The position numbers and the translations under genes were made by a program. From Halobaculum roseum (lineage in GTDB: Archaea > Halobacteriota > Halobacteria > Halobacteriales > Haloferacaceae): DNA of 64,000 bases. The notes below the pieces were generated by a model, which searched no databases, was not told the DNA's origin, and worked only from the letters and a program-made list of their open reading frames with translations. The first letter of the stretch is position 1. Every line of letters starts with the position of its first letter. The stretch covers positions 1-64,000 of the forward strand of contig NZ_CP082288.1 in the NCBI RefSeq assembly GCF_019880245.1, read 5' to 3'. Shown piece after piece: positions 51,299 to 60,157 of the stretch.

Positions 51299-51722
51299 CT
51301 ATTCGTCCCCGTTCGGCGGCGTCAGAACAGTCGAGGGCGGTCTCGACGGCACCCAGCGCGTCGACGACGGGCCCGAACCGCTCCCCTGGGGAAACAGTCC
51401 CCCCGTCACTGTCGAACGAGACGACCTTCATCGACGCCAGCTTGGGAACGTGCTGGTGGTACAGGGAGGTGTACACCCGCTCGCATCCGTCGACCGACTC
51501 CGCGTGACTCAGCAACTGACGTTCGGCCGCGGCCACGCTCGCCGCGAGCGCGGTCACGTTCTGCTCGCCCCCCTCGGCGAGCATCCGACAGACGACCCGC
51601 CGCCGCCGGTCGTTCAGCGCGTCGAACACGAAGTCGGGACACCCAGTCCGCTGCGGCAGCAGCGGCGCCGCCGATTTCCGGGCGAGACTCTCCCCCTCCG
51701 AGTCGAACCGGTCTCCCGTCAT
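51291..51722 (-). CDS. DUF7344-like winged-helix protein
   Basis: A 143-residue protein. FVFDALNDRRRRVVCRMLAE and the following VTALAASVAAAE form the HTH, with a wing at YTSLYHQHVPKLASMKVVSF. The C-terminal GERFGPVVDALGAVETALD is helical. This matches the small haloarchaeal winged-helix proteins that accompany HalOD1 genes. Start is ATG 51722. Confidence 0.82.
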   Translation of the reverse strand: MTGDRFDSEGESLARKSAAPLLPQRTGCPDFVFDALNDRRRRVVCRMLAEGGEQNVTALAASVAAAERQLLSHAESVDGCERVYTSLYHQHVPKLASMKVVSFDSDGGTVSPGERFGPVVDALGAVETALDCSDAAERGRIDG

Positions 51723-51869
51723 GGCTCGTACGTTCGGGGACCGATGGATAATTGATGAGATCACTTGCTGTCACGTTACCCTACCGCCGGCGGCGAGGCC
51801 GACGGTCGTCGCGGCGGCTGTCGCCCGTAGATGGTGTGACTTACCACGAACGACCACGAACGAGACGGT

Positions 51870-52148
51870 ATGTCGACGGCCGTCCTCGTCCGCTGTGACG
51901 ACTGTTCCTACGAGGAGACGTTCGGGTCGCTTCGAGCCGCGCGGACGGCGCTCGACGAGCACGAGCGCGGGACTGCCCACACGGTCGACTGGTACATCGG
52001 CGGACTCCCGCCCGGCGTGGAGCGCGCGGGCGACGACGCCGGCGTGTGCGGTCGCGAGGGCTGCGCGAACCCCGACTCGCCGCTGCTGGATCGCGAGGCG
52101 GCGCGTTCGACCGGTCGAGACTCGACCGGCAGTTCCGGGCCGGAGTAG
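51870..52148 (+). CDS. Small zinc-finger-like protein
   Basis: A 92-residue protein. LVRCDDCSYEETFGSLRAAR with DEHERGTAHTVDW supplies two Cys and two His as in a C2H2-like finger; a second cysteine pair follows in GVCGREGCANPDSPLL. The last 20 residues are disordered. I know related haloarchaeal proteins only as conserved hypotheticals. Confidence 0.78.
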   Translation: MSTAVLVRCDDCSYEETFGSLRAARTALDEHERGTAHTVDWYIGGLPPGVERAGDDAGVCGREGCANPDSPLLDREAARSTGRDSTGSSGPE

Positions 52149-52249
52149 GCCACCTCGGATGGGGTGAGTGCGGGATATCGTCCGCCAACAGACCTGGAAC
52201 GCGTCGACGATTCGCCGAGTTGATCGAGGGACTTCGTCCGATCAAATCG

Positions 52250-52714
52250 TCAGTCGGCACCCGGGGCCGACGCGTCGCTCGCGTCGTCGCGACTGCGCCA
52301 CAGTCCCTGGGCGTACGTGCCGATGAACATCCCGGCGATCGCCCACAGGATCGTCAGATTGCCGACCCCGAGGCTGGCGTAGGCGGCGCCCGGGCAGATA
52401 CCCGAGAGGCCCCACCCGACGCCGAAGACGGCGCCGCCGCCGAGCACGTGATTGTCGAACGACTTCAGCCGCCGTTCGAACGTGCGGTTCGTCAGCGCCG
52501 GCCGGTCGAGCAGTTTCGGCGCGAGGAAGTACGCCATTCCTGAGACGAGCGCGCCGCCGAACATGACGAACAGGAGTCCAATGTCCTCGAACTGGAGGAA
52601 ATCCAGCACGACCTCCGGCCGCGCCATGTGACTGTAGCCGAGGCCGAACCCGAAGAGGAGGCCGCCGACAGCGATCAGCGGCATGAACAGCGGGTGACGA
52701 TCGGCGTCGGTCAT
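52250..52714 (-). CDS. YeeE/YedE-family membrane protein, second half
   Basis: A 154-residue membrane protein with four hydrophobic helices. FLAPKLLDRPALTNRTFERR lies between them, and GWGLSGICPGAAYASLG carries the conserved cysteine that passes thiosulfate or sulfide in this family. The gene begins with an ATG overlapping the stop of the other half (TAATG). The start at 52714 is supported by that overlap. Confidence 0.88.
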   Translation of the reverse strand: MTDADRHPLFMPLIAVGGLLFGFGLGYSHMARPEVVLDFLQFEDIGLLFVMFGGALVSGMAYFLAPKLLDRPALTNRTFERRLKSFDNHVLGGGAVFGVGWGLSGICPGAAYASLGVGNLTILWAIAGMFIGTYAQGLWRSRDDASDASAPGAD

Positions 52715-53208
52715 TACGGCGTCACCCCCATCGCGGCGACGAGTTGGGCGACGCCGATCGCGACGAGCAGGAACGTCGCGACGCCGATCAGCGACGTGCG
52801 CGAGGCCGATCCGACGCCACAGATCCCGTGGCCTGACGTACAGCCCTTTCCGATCCGGGTTCCGACGCCGACGAGGATCCCGCCGACGAACAGGCGCCAC
52901 ACCTGCACGTCGGTGGAGTACTGGAAGCCGTCGCCGAGGGTGAACGAGTAGATCGCCGCGCCGGCGATAATGCTCGCGGTGAACACTACCCGCCAGTCGC
53001 GCGATGAGACGTACTGCTGGAAGCGAGACTGTCCCGATACGTACGACAGCGTCGACTCGAGGAACGTGCTCGCGCCGGCGCTGATCCCCGTGCCGAGGTA
53101 GATGATACTGGCGCCGAGTCCCACGAACAGGCCGCCGATAGCGTATCGGCCGATCCCGTTCGGGAAGTACTCGGCGAACACTTGCAGGGGAAGTGGATCG
53201 ATTACCAT
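52714..53208 (-). CDS. YeeE/YedE-family membrane protein, first half
   Basis: A 164-residue membrane protein with four or five helices. The sulfur-passage motif GKGCTSGHGICGVG is typical of YeeE/YedE thiosulfate transporters. It pairs with the next gene to make what is one chain in bacteria. It follows the rhodanese-MBL gene by 12 bases, so imported sulfur would meet that enzyme. Confidence 0.9.
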   Translation of the reverse strand: MVIDPLPLQVFAEYFPNGIGRYAIGGLFVGLGASIIYLGTGISAGASTFLESTLSYVSGQSRFQQYVSSRDWRVVFTASIIAGAAIYSFTLGDGFQYSTDVQVWRLFVGGILVGVGTRIGKGCTSGHGICGVGSASRTSLIGVATFLLVAIGVAQLVAAMGVTP

Positions 53209-53220
53209 TGCGTGAGGTCG

Positions 53221-54414
53221 TTAGTCGTCGGCCAGGGAGCCCTGGCTGGCGGCGCAGTTGTTGGGGCCGAGTTCGAGGGTGAACGCTTCCTCGTCGTCGG
53301 TATCCTGCTGGCCGAGGTTGGTCGCGATGATCTCCTCGTAGTTGGCGGGCCGGGGCGGCATGTCCGCCAGCACCGTCTCCACGAACTCGTCATCGTCCAT
53401 CGAGAGCGCGTCCATCCGCGACTTCAGGTCGCCGATCGGCGCCGTGTACGTGGCGTCGTCGGCGGGGACGGCGGCGTCGCTGAAGTGGGCGCCGCCGACG
53501 AGCGTCTCGTCGGGCAGCGTCAAGACACGCTCCTGCAGCGACTTGTAGAGCATCCGGGCAGCGTCCTCCGCGCCCTCGTCGCCCTCTTCGAGGTCGGGGC
53601 GGGCGACGCTCTCGATGAACAGTCCGTCGCCGGTCGCGAGCAGACTGTCGCCGAGCAGGTAGGAGGTCATGCCGCTGGTGTGTCCGGGCGTGTACACCGT
53701 CCCGACCGTCGCGTCGCCGACCGCGAACTCGTCGCCGTCGGCCGCCGTTGTCAGCTCGTCGGCGTAGGTGATCCCACGGTCGACGGCGGGCTCTGGAACG
53801 ACGCCCTCGACGCCCCGGTCGTCGAGTTCGCGAACGCCAGAGATGTGGTCGGCGTGGACGTGGGTGTCGAACGCGTACGTGAGATCGACGCCGAGCTCGT
53901 CGGCGTCGGCGAGGTAGCGGTCGGTGAACGCGCGCAGGGGGTCGACGACTGCCGCCTCGTCGCCGTCGACGAGCAGGTAGCCGAGGCAACCGGAGGAGGG
54001 ACGCTGGTACTGGTACACCGTTCCCCCACCGTCATAGTTCGTGACCTCCGTTCGTTCGTAGATGCGCGCCCAGCCGTTCATCCCGTCCTCCAGGTGGTTC
54101 ACGTCGTACCCGTGATCGAGGAGCGTCCCGGCGACGAACTCGCTGGCGCCGCCTTTCGCACACAGGACCGTGACCTGGCGGTCGTCGGGGATCCGGTCGA
54201 GCACGTCCTCGTCGATGTCGTCGTCGAGGAACTCGAAGTACGGAACGTTGATCGACTCGACGGTCTCGCCGTCGATCTTCCATTCCTCGTAGTCGGAAGC
54301 CATTCGCGCGTCTATCAGCGTGACTTCCTCGCCGGCATCGATCCGACTCTTCAGCGATTCCGGGGAGACGGTGTCGGCGTCCGCCTTCGGCGTGGGGAAA
54401 TCGTCGGGATCCAT
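53221..54414 (-). CDS. Rhodanese-metallo-beta-lactamase protein, persulfide dioxygenase-like
   Basis: A 397-residue protein. A rhodanese domain spans about 15-120, with active-site C85 in TVLCAKGGASEF. The metallo-beta-lactamase domain follows at about 125-345 with DTHVHADHISG (H185, H187, D189, H190) and VYTPGHTSGMTSYLL. Related fusions (ETHE1-like, CstB) oxidise persulfide sulfur, usually with MBL first; here the order is reversed. The start ATG 54414 is set by family length. It leads the minus-strand sulfur operon. The last 50 residues form an extra acidic tail. Confidence 0.9.
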   Translation of the reverse strand: MDPDDFPTPKADADTVSPESLKSRIDAGEEVTLIDARMASDYEEWKIDGETVESINVPYFEFLDDDIDEDVLDRIPDDRQVTVLCAKGGASEFVAGTLLDHGYDVNHLEDGMNGWARIYERTEVTNYDGGGTVYQYQRPSSGCLGYLLVDGDEAAVVDPLRAFTDRYLADADELGVDLTYAFDTHVHADHISGVRELDDRGVEGVVPEPAVDRGITYADELTTAADGDEFAVGDATVGTVYTPGHTSGMTSYLLGDSLLATGDGLFIESVARPDLEEGDEGAEDAARMLYKSLQERVLTLPDETLVGGAHFSDAAVPADDATYTAPIGDLKSRMDALSMDDDEFVETVLADMPPRPANYEEIIATNLGQQDTDDEEAFTLELGPNNCAASQGSLADD

Positions 54415-54660
54415 CGTACACCGAGTCGTATTGGGGGCTCGCACATAAGGGTTCGGATAGAATTTCTCAGTATATACAATATTCCTGCCGCGGAGATCGC
54501 CCGTGATGCGCAGGCGGATAGGGTGGCGTATGGGAGCCTCAGGGGCCAATATATGCGGTATTTCGGATAACATCCGGTCCGTTTACAAGAATCGATATGG
54601 TTTTATGCCGTCCATCAATATTGTGTAGTAGCTCCAATATACAACCGGAGCGATCAACCA
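54415..54660. promoter_or_regulatory. Divergent promoter region of the sulfur cluster
   Basis: About 246 bases, markedly A+T-rich at the ends. CAATAT occurs four times: 54477-54482, 54547-54552, 54616-54621 (inside the palindrome CAATATTG, 54616-54623) and 54635-54640. The last lies at the expected TATA position for tusA. The repeats may be regulator sites shared by the two units; no regulator gene is adjacent. Confidence 0.5.
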
Positions 54661-54906
54661 ATGAGTGACACATTCGACATCACCGAGACGCTCGACGTGA
54701 AGGGCGCGTCGTGCCCGATGCCGGTCGTGAAGACGAAATCCGCCGTAGACGGCCTCGACGAGGGTGAGATCCTCGAGGTCCTCGCGACAGACCCCGGCAG
54801 CATGAGCGACATCGACGGCTGGGCCGCCGGCACCGACGGCGTCGACCTGCTCGATCAGGTCGAGGACGGCGACGAATTCAAGCACTACATTCGGAAGACC
54901 ACATAA
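54661..54906 (+). CDS. tusA: TusA-type sulfur carrier
   Basis: An 81-residue protein with the sulfur-accepting motif ASCPMPVVKTKSAVDGL (Cys 19), followed by a four-strand fold, VLATDPGSMSDIDGWAAGT. TusA passes persulfide sulfur between enzymes. It leads the plus-strand sulfur unit and sits one base before the DsrE-like gene, so carrier and partner are made together. Confidence 0.93.
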   Translation: MSDTFDITETLDVKGASCPMPVVKTKSAVDGLDEGEILEVLATDPGSMSDIDGWAAGTDGVDLLDQVEDGDEFKHYIRKTT

Positions 54907-54907
54907 G

Positions 54908-55495
54908 ATGAGCGCTGAACCCTCCGAGTCCTCGTCCGAGGACGCCACCGACGCGATGACCGAGGCGGAGCTTCGGGCCCGCGTCGAGGAGCTCGAAGAC
55001 TCGGTCGCTCGGCTCGAAGCCGACGCGGACGACGGCCAGAAGAAACTGACCATCATCGCCACCAAGGGGACCTTCGACATGGCGTACCCGCCGCTCATCC
55101 TGGCGTCGACCGCGGCCGCGTTCGGCTGGGAGGTCGTCGTGTTCCACACCTTCTGGGGGTTGGACATCCTCCACGAGGAGAAGTCCAAGAGCCTCCAGCT
55201 GTCGGCCGTCGGCAACCCGAACATGCCGATGCCGAACGCGCTCGCGGCGTTGCCCGGGATGGACCGGATGGCGACGAAGATGATGGAAAAGCGCATCGAC
55301 GACAACGGGACCGCCACCATCGAGGAACTCGTCGAGGTCTCGCTCGACCAGGGCGTCGAGCTGCAGGCGTGCCAGATGACCATCGACCTGATGGACTACG
55401 ACGAGGACGACTTCTACGACGAGGTCGTCACCGGCGTCGGCGCGGCCACCGCGCTCCAGCATATGACCGAGTCCGACGTGCAACTGCTCGTTTGA
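54908..55495 (+). CDS. DsrE/DrsH-like protein with N-terminal coiled coil
   Basis: A 195-residue protein. Residues 15-45 form a coiled coil (TEAELRARVEELEDSVARLE). The DsrE/F-like fold follows: KLTIIATKGTFDMAYPPLIL, EVVVFHTFWGLDIL and, near the end, the cysteine in VELQACQMTIDLMD. DsrE-like proteins exchange sulfur with TusA. The operon pairing with TusA supports that use here. Confidence 0.9.
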   Translation: MSAEPSESSSEDATDAMTEAELRARVEELEDSVARLEADADDGQKKLTIIATKGTFDMAYPPLILASTAAAFGWEVVVFHTFWGLDILHEEKSKSLQLSAVGNPNMPMPNALAALPGMDRMATKMMEKRIDDNGTATIEELVEVSLDQGVELQACQMTIDLMDYDEDDFYDEVVTGVGAATALQHMTESDVQLLV

Positions 55496-55836
55496 ACGTC
55501 GTTTGAACGTCGTCTTTGGCGGCCAGTCCTCTGGAGTTGGGACGGGTCGATCGAGGTGACTGGAAACGATATCGTTCTGATCGTGTCGTCGGAGTCGCCG
55601 AGACGCGATGACTCGACAGGCTCGAGCGTCCACGAGGTCGGACGGTTCCCACACACTGGGAACAAGCGGCGGGTGTGATTCGTCGGTCTCCGTACTCCGT
55701 TCGTGAACGGACGGACGATGTCATCGAGACGTGAGGTGTTCGGTGGGCCTGCGGGTGGTTCGACGATCGGCGGTGCCGAACAAACTGTTATGTGTCAGGA
55801 CCTGTCGACTGTGAACAACTCGCACACGAACGGGCA
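55496..55836. other. Gap of about 340 bases before cydA
   Basis: No gene seen. The left end contains an 11-base word, GTTTGAACGTC, twice in tandem at 55490-55500 and 55501-55511. Towards the right end, AAACTGTTATGTG (near 55783-55795) could be the cydA promoter element. No palindrome stands out. Confidence 0.5.
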
Positions 55837-57273
55837 ATGATAGATCCAGTCCTCGCGAGCCGGCTCCAGTTCGCCCTGACGACGATCGTCCACATCGTCT
55901 TCCCGGTGATGAGTATGGGTCTCGCGCCGTTTCTCATCTATTTCACGTGGCGCGAGATCCGCGGCGGCGACGCGGTGTACGAGCAGCTTCGACGCTTCTG
56001 GACGAAGATCTTCGCGATCTCGTTCGTCGTCGGGACGGTGACGGGGATCGTGTTGGAGTTCGAGTTCGGGACGAACTTCGCGGCGTTCTCGACGGCCGCG
56101 GGCGAGCTGTTCGGGGGACCGCTCGCCGTCGAGGGGATGATGGCGTTCATGCTGGAGGCGACGTTCCTCGGCATCTTCGTGTTCGGACGCGAGCGGGTGT
56201 CCGATCGCCTGTATATGATCTCCAGCGTCGCGGTGGGCCTCGGAACCTGGCTGTCGGCCGTCTGGATCCTCATCGCGAACTCGTGGATGCAGACCCCGCG
56301 AGGCTACGAGGTCGCCACCGAGAACGGGCAGACGGTCATCCACCTCGTCGACCCGATCGCGGCGTACCTGAACCCGCGGTTCGGGTTCATGTTCGTCCAC
56401 ATGCAAAACGCCGCCGTGGAGTCGGTCGCGCTGTTCATGGCCGGCGTCGCGGCGTACTACGTCTACCGCCACCACGTCTGGGGGTATCCCGTCGAACACG
56501 TCGCGTTCTGGCAGAAGACGCTCAAGATCGCGCTCGTCGCGCTCCTGCTCACCGCCCCCCTCCAGGTGCTTCACGGCGACCTGTACGCGCGACACGTCTA
56601 CGAGACGCAGCCCCAGAAGTTCGCCGCGATGGAGGCCGTCTGGGACACCGAGGCGTACGTCCCCGAGTACATCTTCGCGATCCCGACGGACCTGAGCCAA
56701 CTGACGGACCCACGCGCGAAGGAACTGTTCGGGTTCGGGATCCCCGGCGGCGCCTCCTGGCTCGCGAGCGGGGGGAACCCGAACGCCGAGATCCGCGGAC
56801 TGAACTCCTTCGACTCGGAGGCGCCGCCGGTCGCCATCGTGTTCTGGTCGTTCCGCGCGATGGTCGGGCTGGGCTTTTGGTTCATCCTCCTGGCGTTCTG
56901 GGGCGGCTACCGGTGGTACACCGGGGAGCTGTTCGAGGACGGCCTCCTTCACAAGTCGCTGATGGCTTCGAGCCTGCTCGGGATCCTCGCGGTCGAGCTC
57001 GGGTGGGTCGTCACCGAGGTCGGCCGACAGCCGTGGGTGATCCAGGGCGTGCTCGAGACGAGCGAGGGGGTCTCGCCGGGACTGACCGGCACCGAGGCGA
57101 TGATCACGCTCACCGGATTCGCCGCCGTCTACACCGCGATCCTCGCGGTGTACACGTACGTCATCGTGCGGCTCATCCGGAGCGGACCGCCGGACGAGGC
57201 GGACCTCGATTCGGTTCCGGACCGGCGGCCGGAGTCGGACGCGGCACCCGCGGGGGTGAGCGACGATGACTAG
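55837..57273 (+). CDS. cydA: Cytochrome bd oxidase subunit I
   Basis: A 478-residue membrane protein carrying the haems of the bd-type quinol oxidase. SRLQFALTTIVHIVFPVMSM holds the first haem histidine. VHMQNAAVESVALF contains another, and the GRQPW signature (VTEVGRQPWVI) is present. About nine helices are seen, and the Q-loop is short. ATG 55837 (MIDPVLASRL) is the standard start. It overlaps cydB by eight bases. It sits beside the sulfur cluster; bd oxidases are sulfide-tolerant, which makes this placement functionally attractive (inference). Confidence 0.94.
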   Translation: MIDPVLASRLQFALTTIVHIVFPVMSMGLAPFLIYFTWREIRGGDAVYEQLRRFWTKIFAISFVVGTVTGIVLEFEFGTNFAAFSTAAGELFGGPLAVEGMMAFMLEATFLGIFVFGRERVSDRLYMISSVAVGLGTWLSAVWILIANSWMQTPRGYEVATENGQTVIHLVDPIAAYLNPRFGFMFVHMQNAAVESVALFMAGVAAYYVYRHHVWGYPVEHVAFWQKTLKIALVALLLTAPLQVLHGDLYARHVYETQPQKFAAMEAVWDTEAYVPEYIFAIPTDLSQLTDPRAKELFGFGIPGGASWLASGGNPNAEIRGLNSFDSEAPPVAIVFWSFRAMVGLGFWFILLAFWGGYRWYTGELFEDGLLHKSLMASSLLGILAVELGWVVTEVGRQPWVIQGVLETSEGVSPGLTGTEAMITLTGFAAVYTAILAVYTYVIVRLIRSGPPDEADLDSVPDRRPESDAAPAGVSDDD

Positions 57274-58267
57274 CGTCGAGGCGCTCGCGGCAGGTCCGTT
57301 GTTCGGACTACCGCTGCCGGAGCTGTGGTTCGCGCTCGTGTTCGCCATGCTCGGCACGTTCCTGTTTCTCGACGGGTTCGACTTCGGTGCCGGCGCGATC
57401 TTCGCGACGCTGGAGGAGGGCGAGGCGCGCGAGACGGTCCTCTCGGCGATCGGCCCGTTCTGGGACGGCAACGAGGTCTGGCTCGTCGTCTTCGGCGGGG
57501 CGCTGTTCGCGGCGTTCCCGGCCGTGTACGCCAACCTGTTCAGCCGCCATTACCTCCTCATGTTCGGTATCCTCGGCGCGCTCATCCTCCGCGGGCTCGC
57601 CCCCGAGATGTACGAACAGCGCCACGACGAGCGCTGGCAACGCTGGTGGGGTCGCTCGTTTATCGCCGGGAGCGTGCTCGCCCCGTTCCTCCTCGGCGCG
57701 TTCGCGGGCAACTGGCTCGCCGGCAGTTCACGCTCGTTCACGCTCGTCGGGATCGTCGTCGGGGTCACGGTCACTGCGCTGACTGTCGTCTCCGGGGCCG
57801 CGTTCCTCCGCTTGAAGGCGGCGGACGCGCTTCCGGCGTCGGTGCGACGGATCGGCCTCGGCGCGGTCGCGGCGTACCTGCTCTCGGTGGTCGCGACCCT
57901 CGGCGTCCTCGCCGTTCGCCTTCCCGCCGGGGTCGAGGCGCTGTTGACGGCGCCGGTGATCGCCCTCGTCCTCGCCTCCGTCGCGTTGGCGGGCGGCTAC
58001 GCGCTCGCGCTTCGGCGGGGTGCGAACCTCGCCGCCCTCGCGGCGGCCGCGGGGCTGACGTACGGGCTCGTCACGGTCGTCGCGCTGCTCATGTACCCGA
58101 GCATGGACCCCGCCGCGGGGCTCACGGTCGGCGAGGCGATCGTCTCGACGCTGCCGTTGAACCTCATGTCGATCGGCGCCGCGCTGTTGTTGCCGCTCGT
58201 GGCGACGTACTTCGTCGTCCTCTATTCGGCGTTCAGCGGGCCGATATCCGCCGGGGAGGCGTACTGA
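57266..58267 (+). CDS. cydB: Cytochrome bd oxidase subunit II
   Basis: A 333-residue protein with eight or nine helices. PELWFALVFAMLGTFLFLDG, DFGAGAIFATLEEGEARETV and GPFWDGNEVWLVVFGGALFA are the standard opening of CydB, including the WDGNEVWL motif. It overlaps the end of cydA by eight bases and is followed after two bases by a small third gene. Confidence 0.94.
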   Translation: MTSVEALAAGPLFGLPLPELWFALVFAMLGTFLFLDGFDFGAGAIFATLEEGEARETVLSAIGPFWDGNEVWLVVFGGALFAAFPAVYANLFSRHYLLMFGILGALILRGLAPEMYEQRHDERWQRWWGRSFIAGSVLAPFLLGAFAGNWLAGSSRSFTLVGIVVGVTVTALTVVSGAAFLRLKAADALPASVRRIGLGAVAAYLLSVVATLGVLAVRLPAGVEALLTAPVIALVLASVALAGGYALALRRGANLAALAAAAGLTYGLVTVVALLMYPSMDPAAGLTVGEAIVSTLPLNLMSIGAALLLPLVATYFVVLYSAFSGPISAGEAY

Positions 58268-58269
58268 CG

Positions 58270-58530
58270 ATGCGCGAGGACGCCTCCGCCGCGGACGACG
58301 ACGCGCCGGCCGTCGAGCCGGCGTCGCCGGCGCCGACGTTCCTGCTCTCGCGCGTGATCATCACTTGGGCGGAACTGGTCGTCGTCGGCTTCGTCGGCGC
58401 GGCGCTCGGGGGCGCGGCGTCGGGCCCGCCACAGCTGGTCGTGTACCTGGCGACGGTCTTGGCGTCGGTGGCGGTGGTGCTGTACAACGTCGACCGGCTC
58501 GTGGCCGCCCGTCTCGCGGCGACGACGTAG
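58270..58530 (+). CDS. Small membrane protein of the cyd operon, 86 residues
   Basis: ATG 58270 comes two bases after the cydB stop. The product has an acidic 25-residue head and two hydrophobic helices (SRVIITWAELVVVGFVGAAL and LVVYLATVLASVAVVLY). Position and size recall CydX/CydY-type accessory subunits of bacteria, though it has two helices where those have one; I see no sequence identity and make no homology claim. Confidence 0.8.
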   Translation: MREDASAADDDAPAVEPASPAPTFLLSRVIITWAELVVVGFVGAALGGAASGPPQLVVYLATVLASVAVVLYNVDRLVAARLAATT

Positions 58531-58571
58531 CCGGACGACACGCGAAACGGATCGCGGGACGGCCCCCGCGC

Positions 58572-58832
58572 TCACTCTGAGGCGTCCGTCGACGCGTCGC
58601 TCCCGGCTTCAGGGCCGTTCGTCGACTCGTCGATCCCGTCGCGGGTCGCGATCGCGAATAGAAGCAGTGCGCTCGGGAGGAACACGAGCGAGCCGGCCGC
58701 GGTCACCACGTCGTCGTTGACCATCCCGTACCCGACGCCGCCGACGGTCGCGGCGAGCGCCACGACCGCCGGGACGAGAAGCCGACTCCGGAGCGCGTTC
58801 CCGACCCGCGTTCGTACGATCGACCGTAGCAT
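58572..58832 (-). CDS. Small two-helix membrane protein
   Basis: An 86-residue protein with helices at about 18-36 and 43-63 (VPAVVALAATVGGVGYGM; VTAAGSLVFLPSALLLFAIA) and an acidic tail. It converges with the cyd operon. No known family. Confidence 0.65.
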   Translation of the reverse strand: MLRSIVRTRVGNALRSRLLVPAVVALAATVGGVGYGMVNDDVVTAAGSLVFLPSALLLFAIATRDGIDESTNGPEAGSDASTDASE

Positions 58833-58901
58833 CGCTTGCTGTTCGTAGCGTCCGGATCCCCCTTGGCGTTGTCGCCGCGAAACGGTGTCCGCCCGTGGGT
58901 G

Positions 58902-59300
58902 TCAGCGCGTCGTCGTCGTTCCGGTCGCCTCCGGCTCGCGCCGTTCCTTCATCCAGCCGCCGAGTGCGCCCGCGGCGGCCCCGGGGATCGCCTGGGCGAT
59001 CAACGCTGTGACGCCGGCGACCAGCGTGATCGCCGCCGTAACGAGCCCCGCCGCCAGCGACTGCAGCACGAGCAACACCGCGAGCAACGCGACCGCGCCG
59101 ATGACGGTCGCGAGTCCGCCGTGGATCGCCCCGGGGGTAACCCCCGAGACCATGTACCCGGCGACGAAGCCGCCGATCAGCCCCGGCGCCGCGAGCAGCA
59201 ACGCCGAACTCCCCGACAGCGGCGTTACGAACGACAGCACGATACTCAACCCGAGCGCGACCGCGAAACCTGTCAGCACTGCGTACCAGTCTATCTTCAT
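58902..59300 (-). CDS. DUF5518-like membrane protein
   Basis: A 132-residue protein with four hydrophobic helices. MKIDWYAVLTGFAVALGLSI opens the chain and GLIGGFVAGYMVSGVTPGAI follows, a pattern familiar from DUF5518 proteins of haloarchaea. The glycine-rich helices and PGAAAGALGGWMKER near the end resemble a small pore-like or glycine-zipper fold. The function is unknown. ATG 59300 is preferred. Confidence 0.82.
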   Translation of the reverse strand: MKIDWYAVLTGFAVALGLSIVLSFVTPLSGSSALLLAAPGLIGGFVAGYMVSGVTPGAIHGGLATVIGAVALLAVLLVLQSLAAGLVTAAITLVAGVTALIAQAIPGAAAGALGGWMKERREPEATGTTTTR

Positions 59301-59418
59301 ACGAGACGAGTACGCAGATCGGCCGGTTAGTTCGGCTGTCCTTATGAACACAGTAAGTTATCGCGTTTTCTGCAGGTTTGTCCACCGCAGCGTCGACACG
59401 ACGTCCGTAGCCGGGATT

Positions 59419-59868
59419 TCAGACTGGTGGAGACCCGAGTTCGCCACGGTCGACGGCGAGCTCGTATTCGATGTCGTCGTAGCCGTAGTACACGCGGTCG
59501 ATCGTCGCGTCGGACGGGAACTCCGCGATCGCGGTGACACACCGCGCACGAGCGCCGGGTCTGATCTCGATCTTCGCGTACCAGTGCGGCGGGAGCCAGT
59601 CGACGGCCTGTGACCCCCCGATCCCGACTCCCATGGAGTCGTCGGTGGCGTATTGGTATCGCTCCTCGTCGAGGACGTCGTGTTCGTCGTACCACCACTC
59701 GACCGGCTCGTCGCCGACGTTCTCCACCTCGAAGAACAGCACCGTCGCGGTGGCGGGCTCCTCGTCGTCGAACAGCCCGCCGTCGGTCGACTCGACATCG
59801 TCGGCGACCCCGACGAGACGGACGTCGAACTCGTCGGTGATCGCACGGTTGACCGGACTGCTACTCAT
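59419..59868 (-). CDS. Hypothetical beta-sandwich protein
   Basis: A 149-residue acidic protein, mostly beta strands: TATVLFFEVENVGDEPVEWW, IEIRPGARARCVTAIAEFPS and VYYGYDDIEYELAV. This looks like an immunoglobulin-like sandwich as in DUF4352-type domains, but without a signal peptide. The start is set at ATG 59868. Confidence 0.68.
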   Translation of the reverse strand: MSSSPVNRAITDEFDVRLVGVADDVESTDGGLFDDEEPATATVLFFEVENVGDEPVEWWYDEHDVLDEERYQYATDDSMGVGIGGSQAVDWLPPHWYAKIEIRPGARARCVTAIAEFPSDATIDRVYYGYDDIEYELAVDRGELGSPPV

Positions 59869-60120
59869 GGGTCTCCTCCGCCCACGCCGTCGACACGCTG
59901 ACACGGAAACTGGCTGGCATCGCCGGAGGGTGTACCCGGGGTGACATAACGTTCACCCCGGATCGCCGGGCGATCGCACGGCGGTCTCGTATCTCGGCAA
60001 CTACCCCATGAGAGATCCGGTAGTACACGCCTACTCGGTGGAAATTCGAGCGATATCGACAGGACAGTCGGGTACCGATCGGTTTCCTCTCAACTCTCAG
60101 ATCCGAAAAATACGGTCAAC

Positions 60121-60157
60121 TGTTTTATACGTGTGCCCGTGTGTGGCTGGTAGTACA
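60121..60157 (+). promoter_or_regulatory. TATA element of the tubulin-like GTPase operon
   Basis: TGTTTTATAC at 60121-60130 lies about 28 bases before the ATG at 60157. The spacing suits a leaderless or nearly leaderless transcript for the operon. Confidence 0.65.

Noticed and set aside
55490-55511. Tandem GTTTGAACGTC duplication after the DsrE-like gene
   Set aside because: Only two short copies with no link to a feature; likely a local slip duplication.
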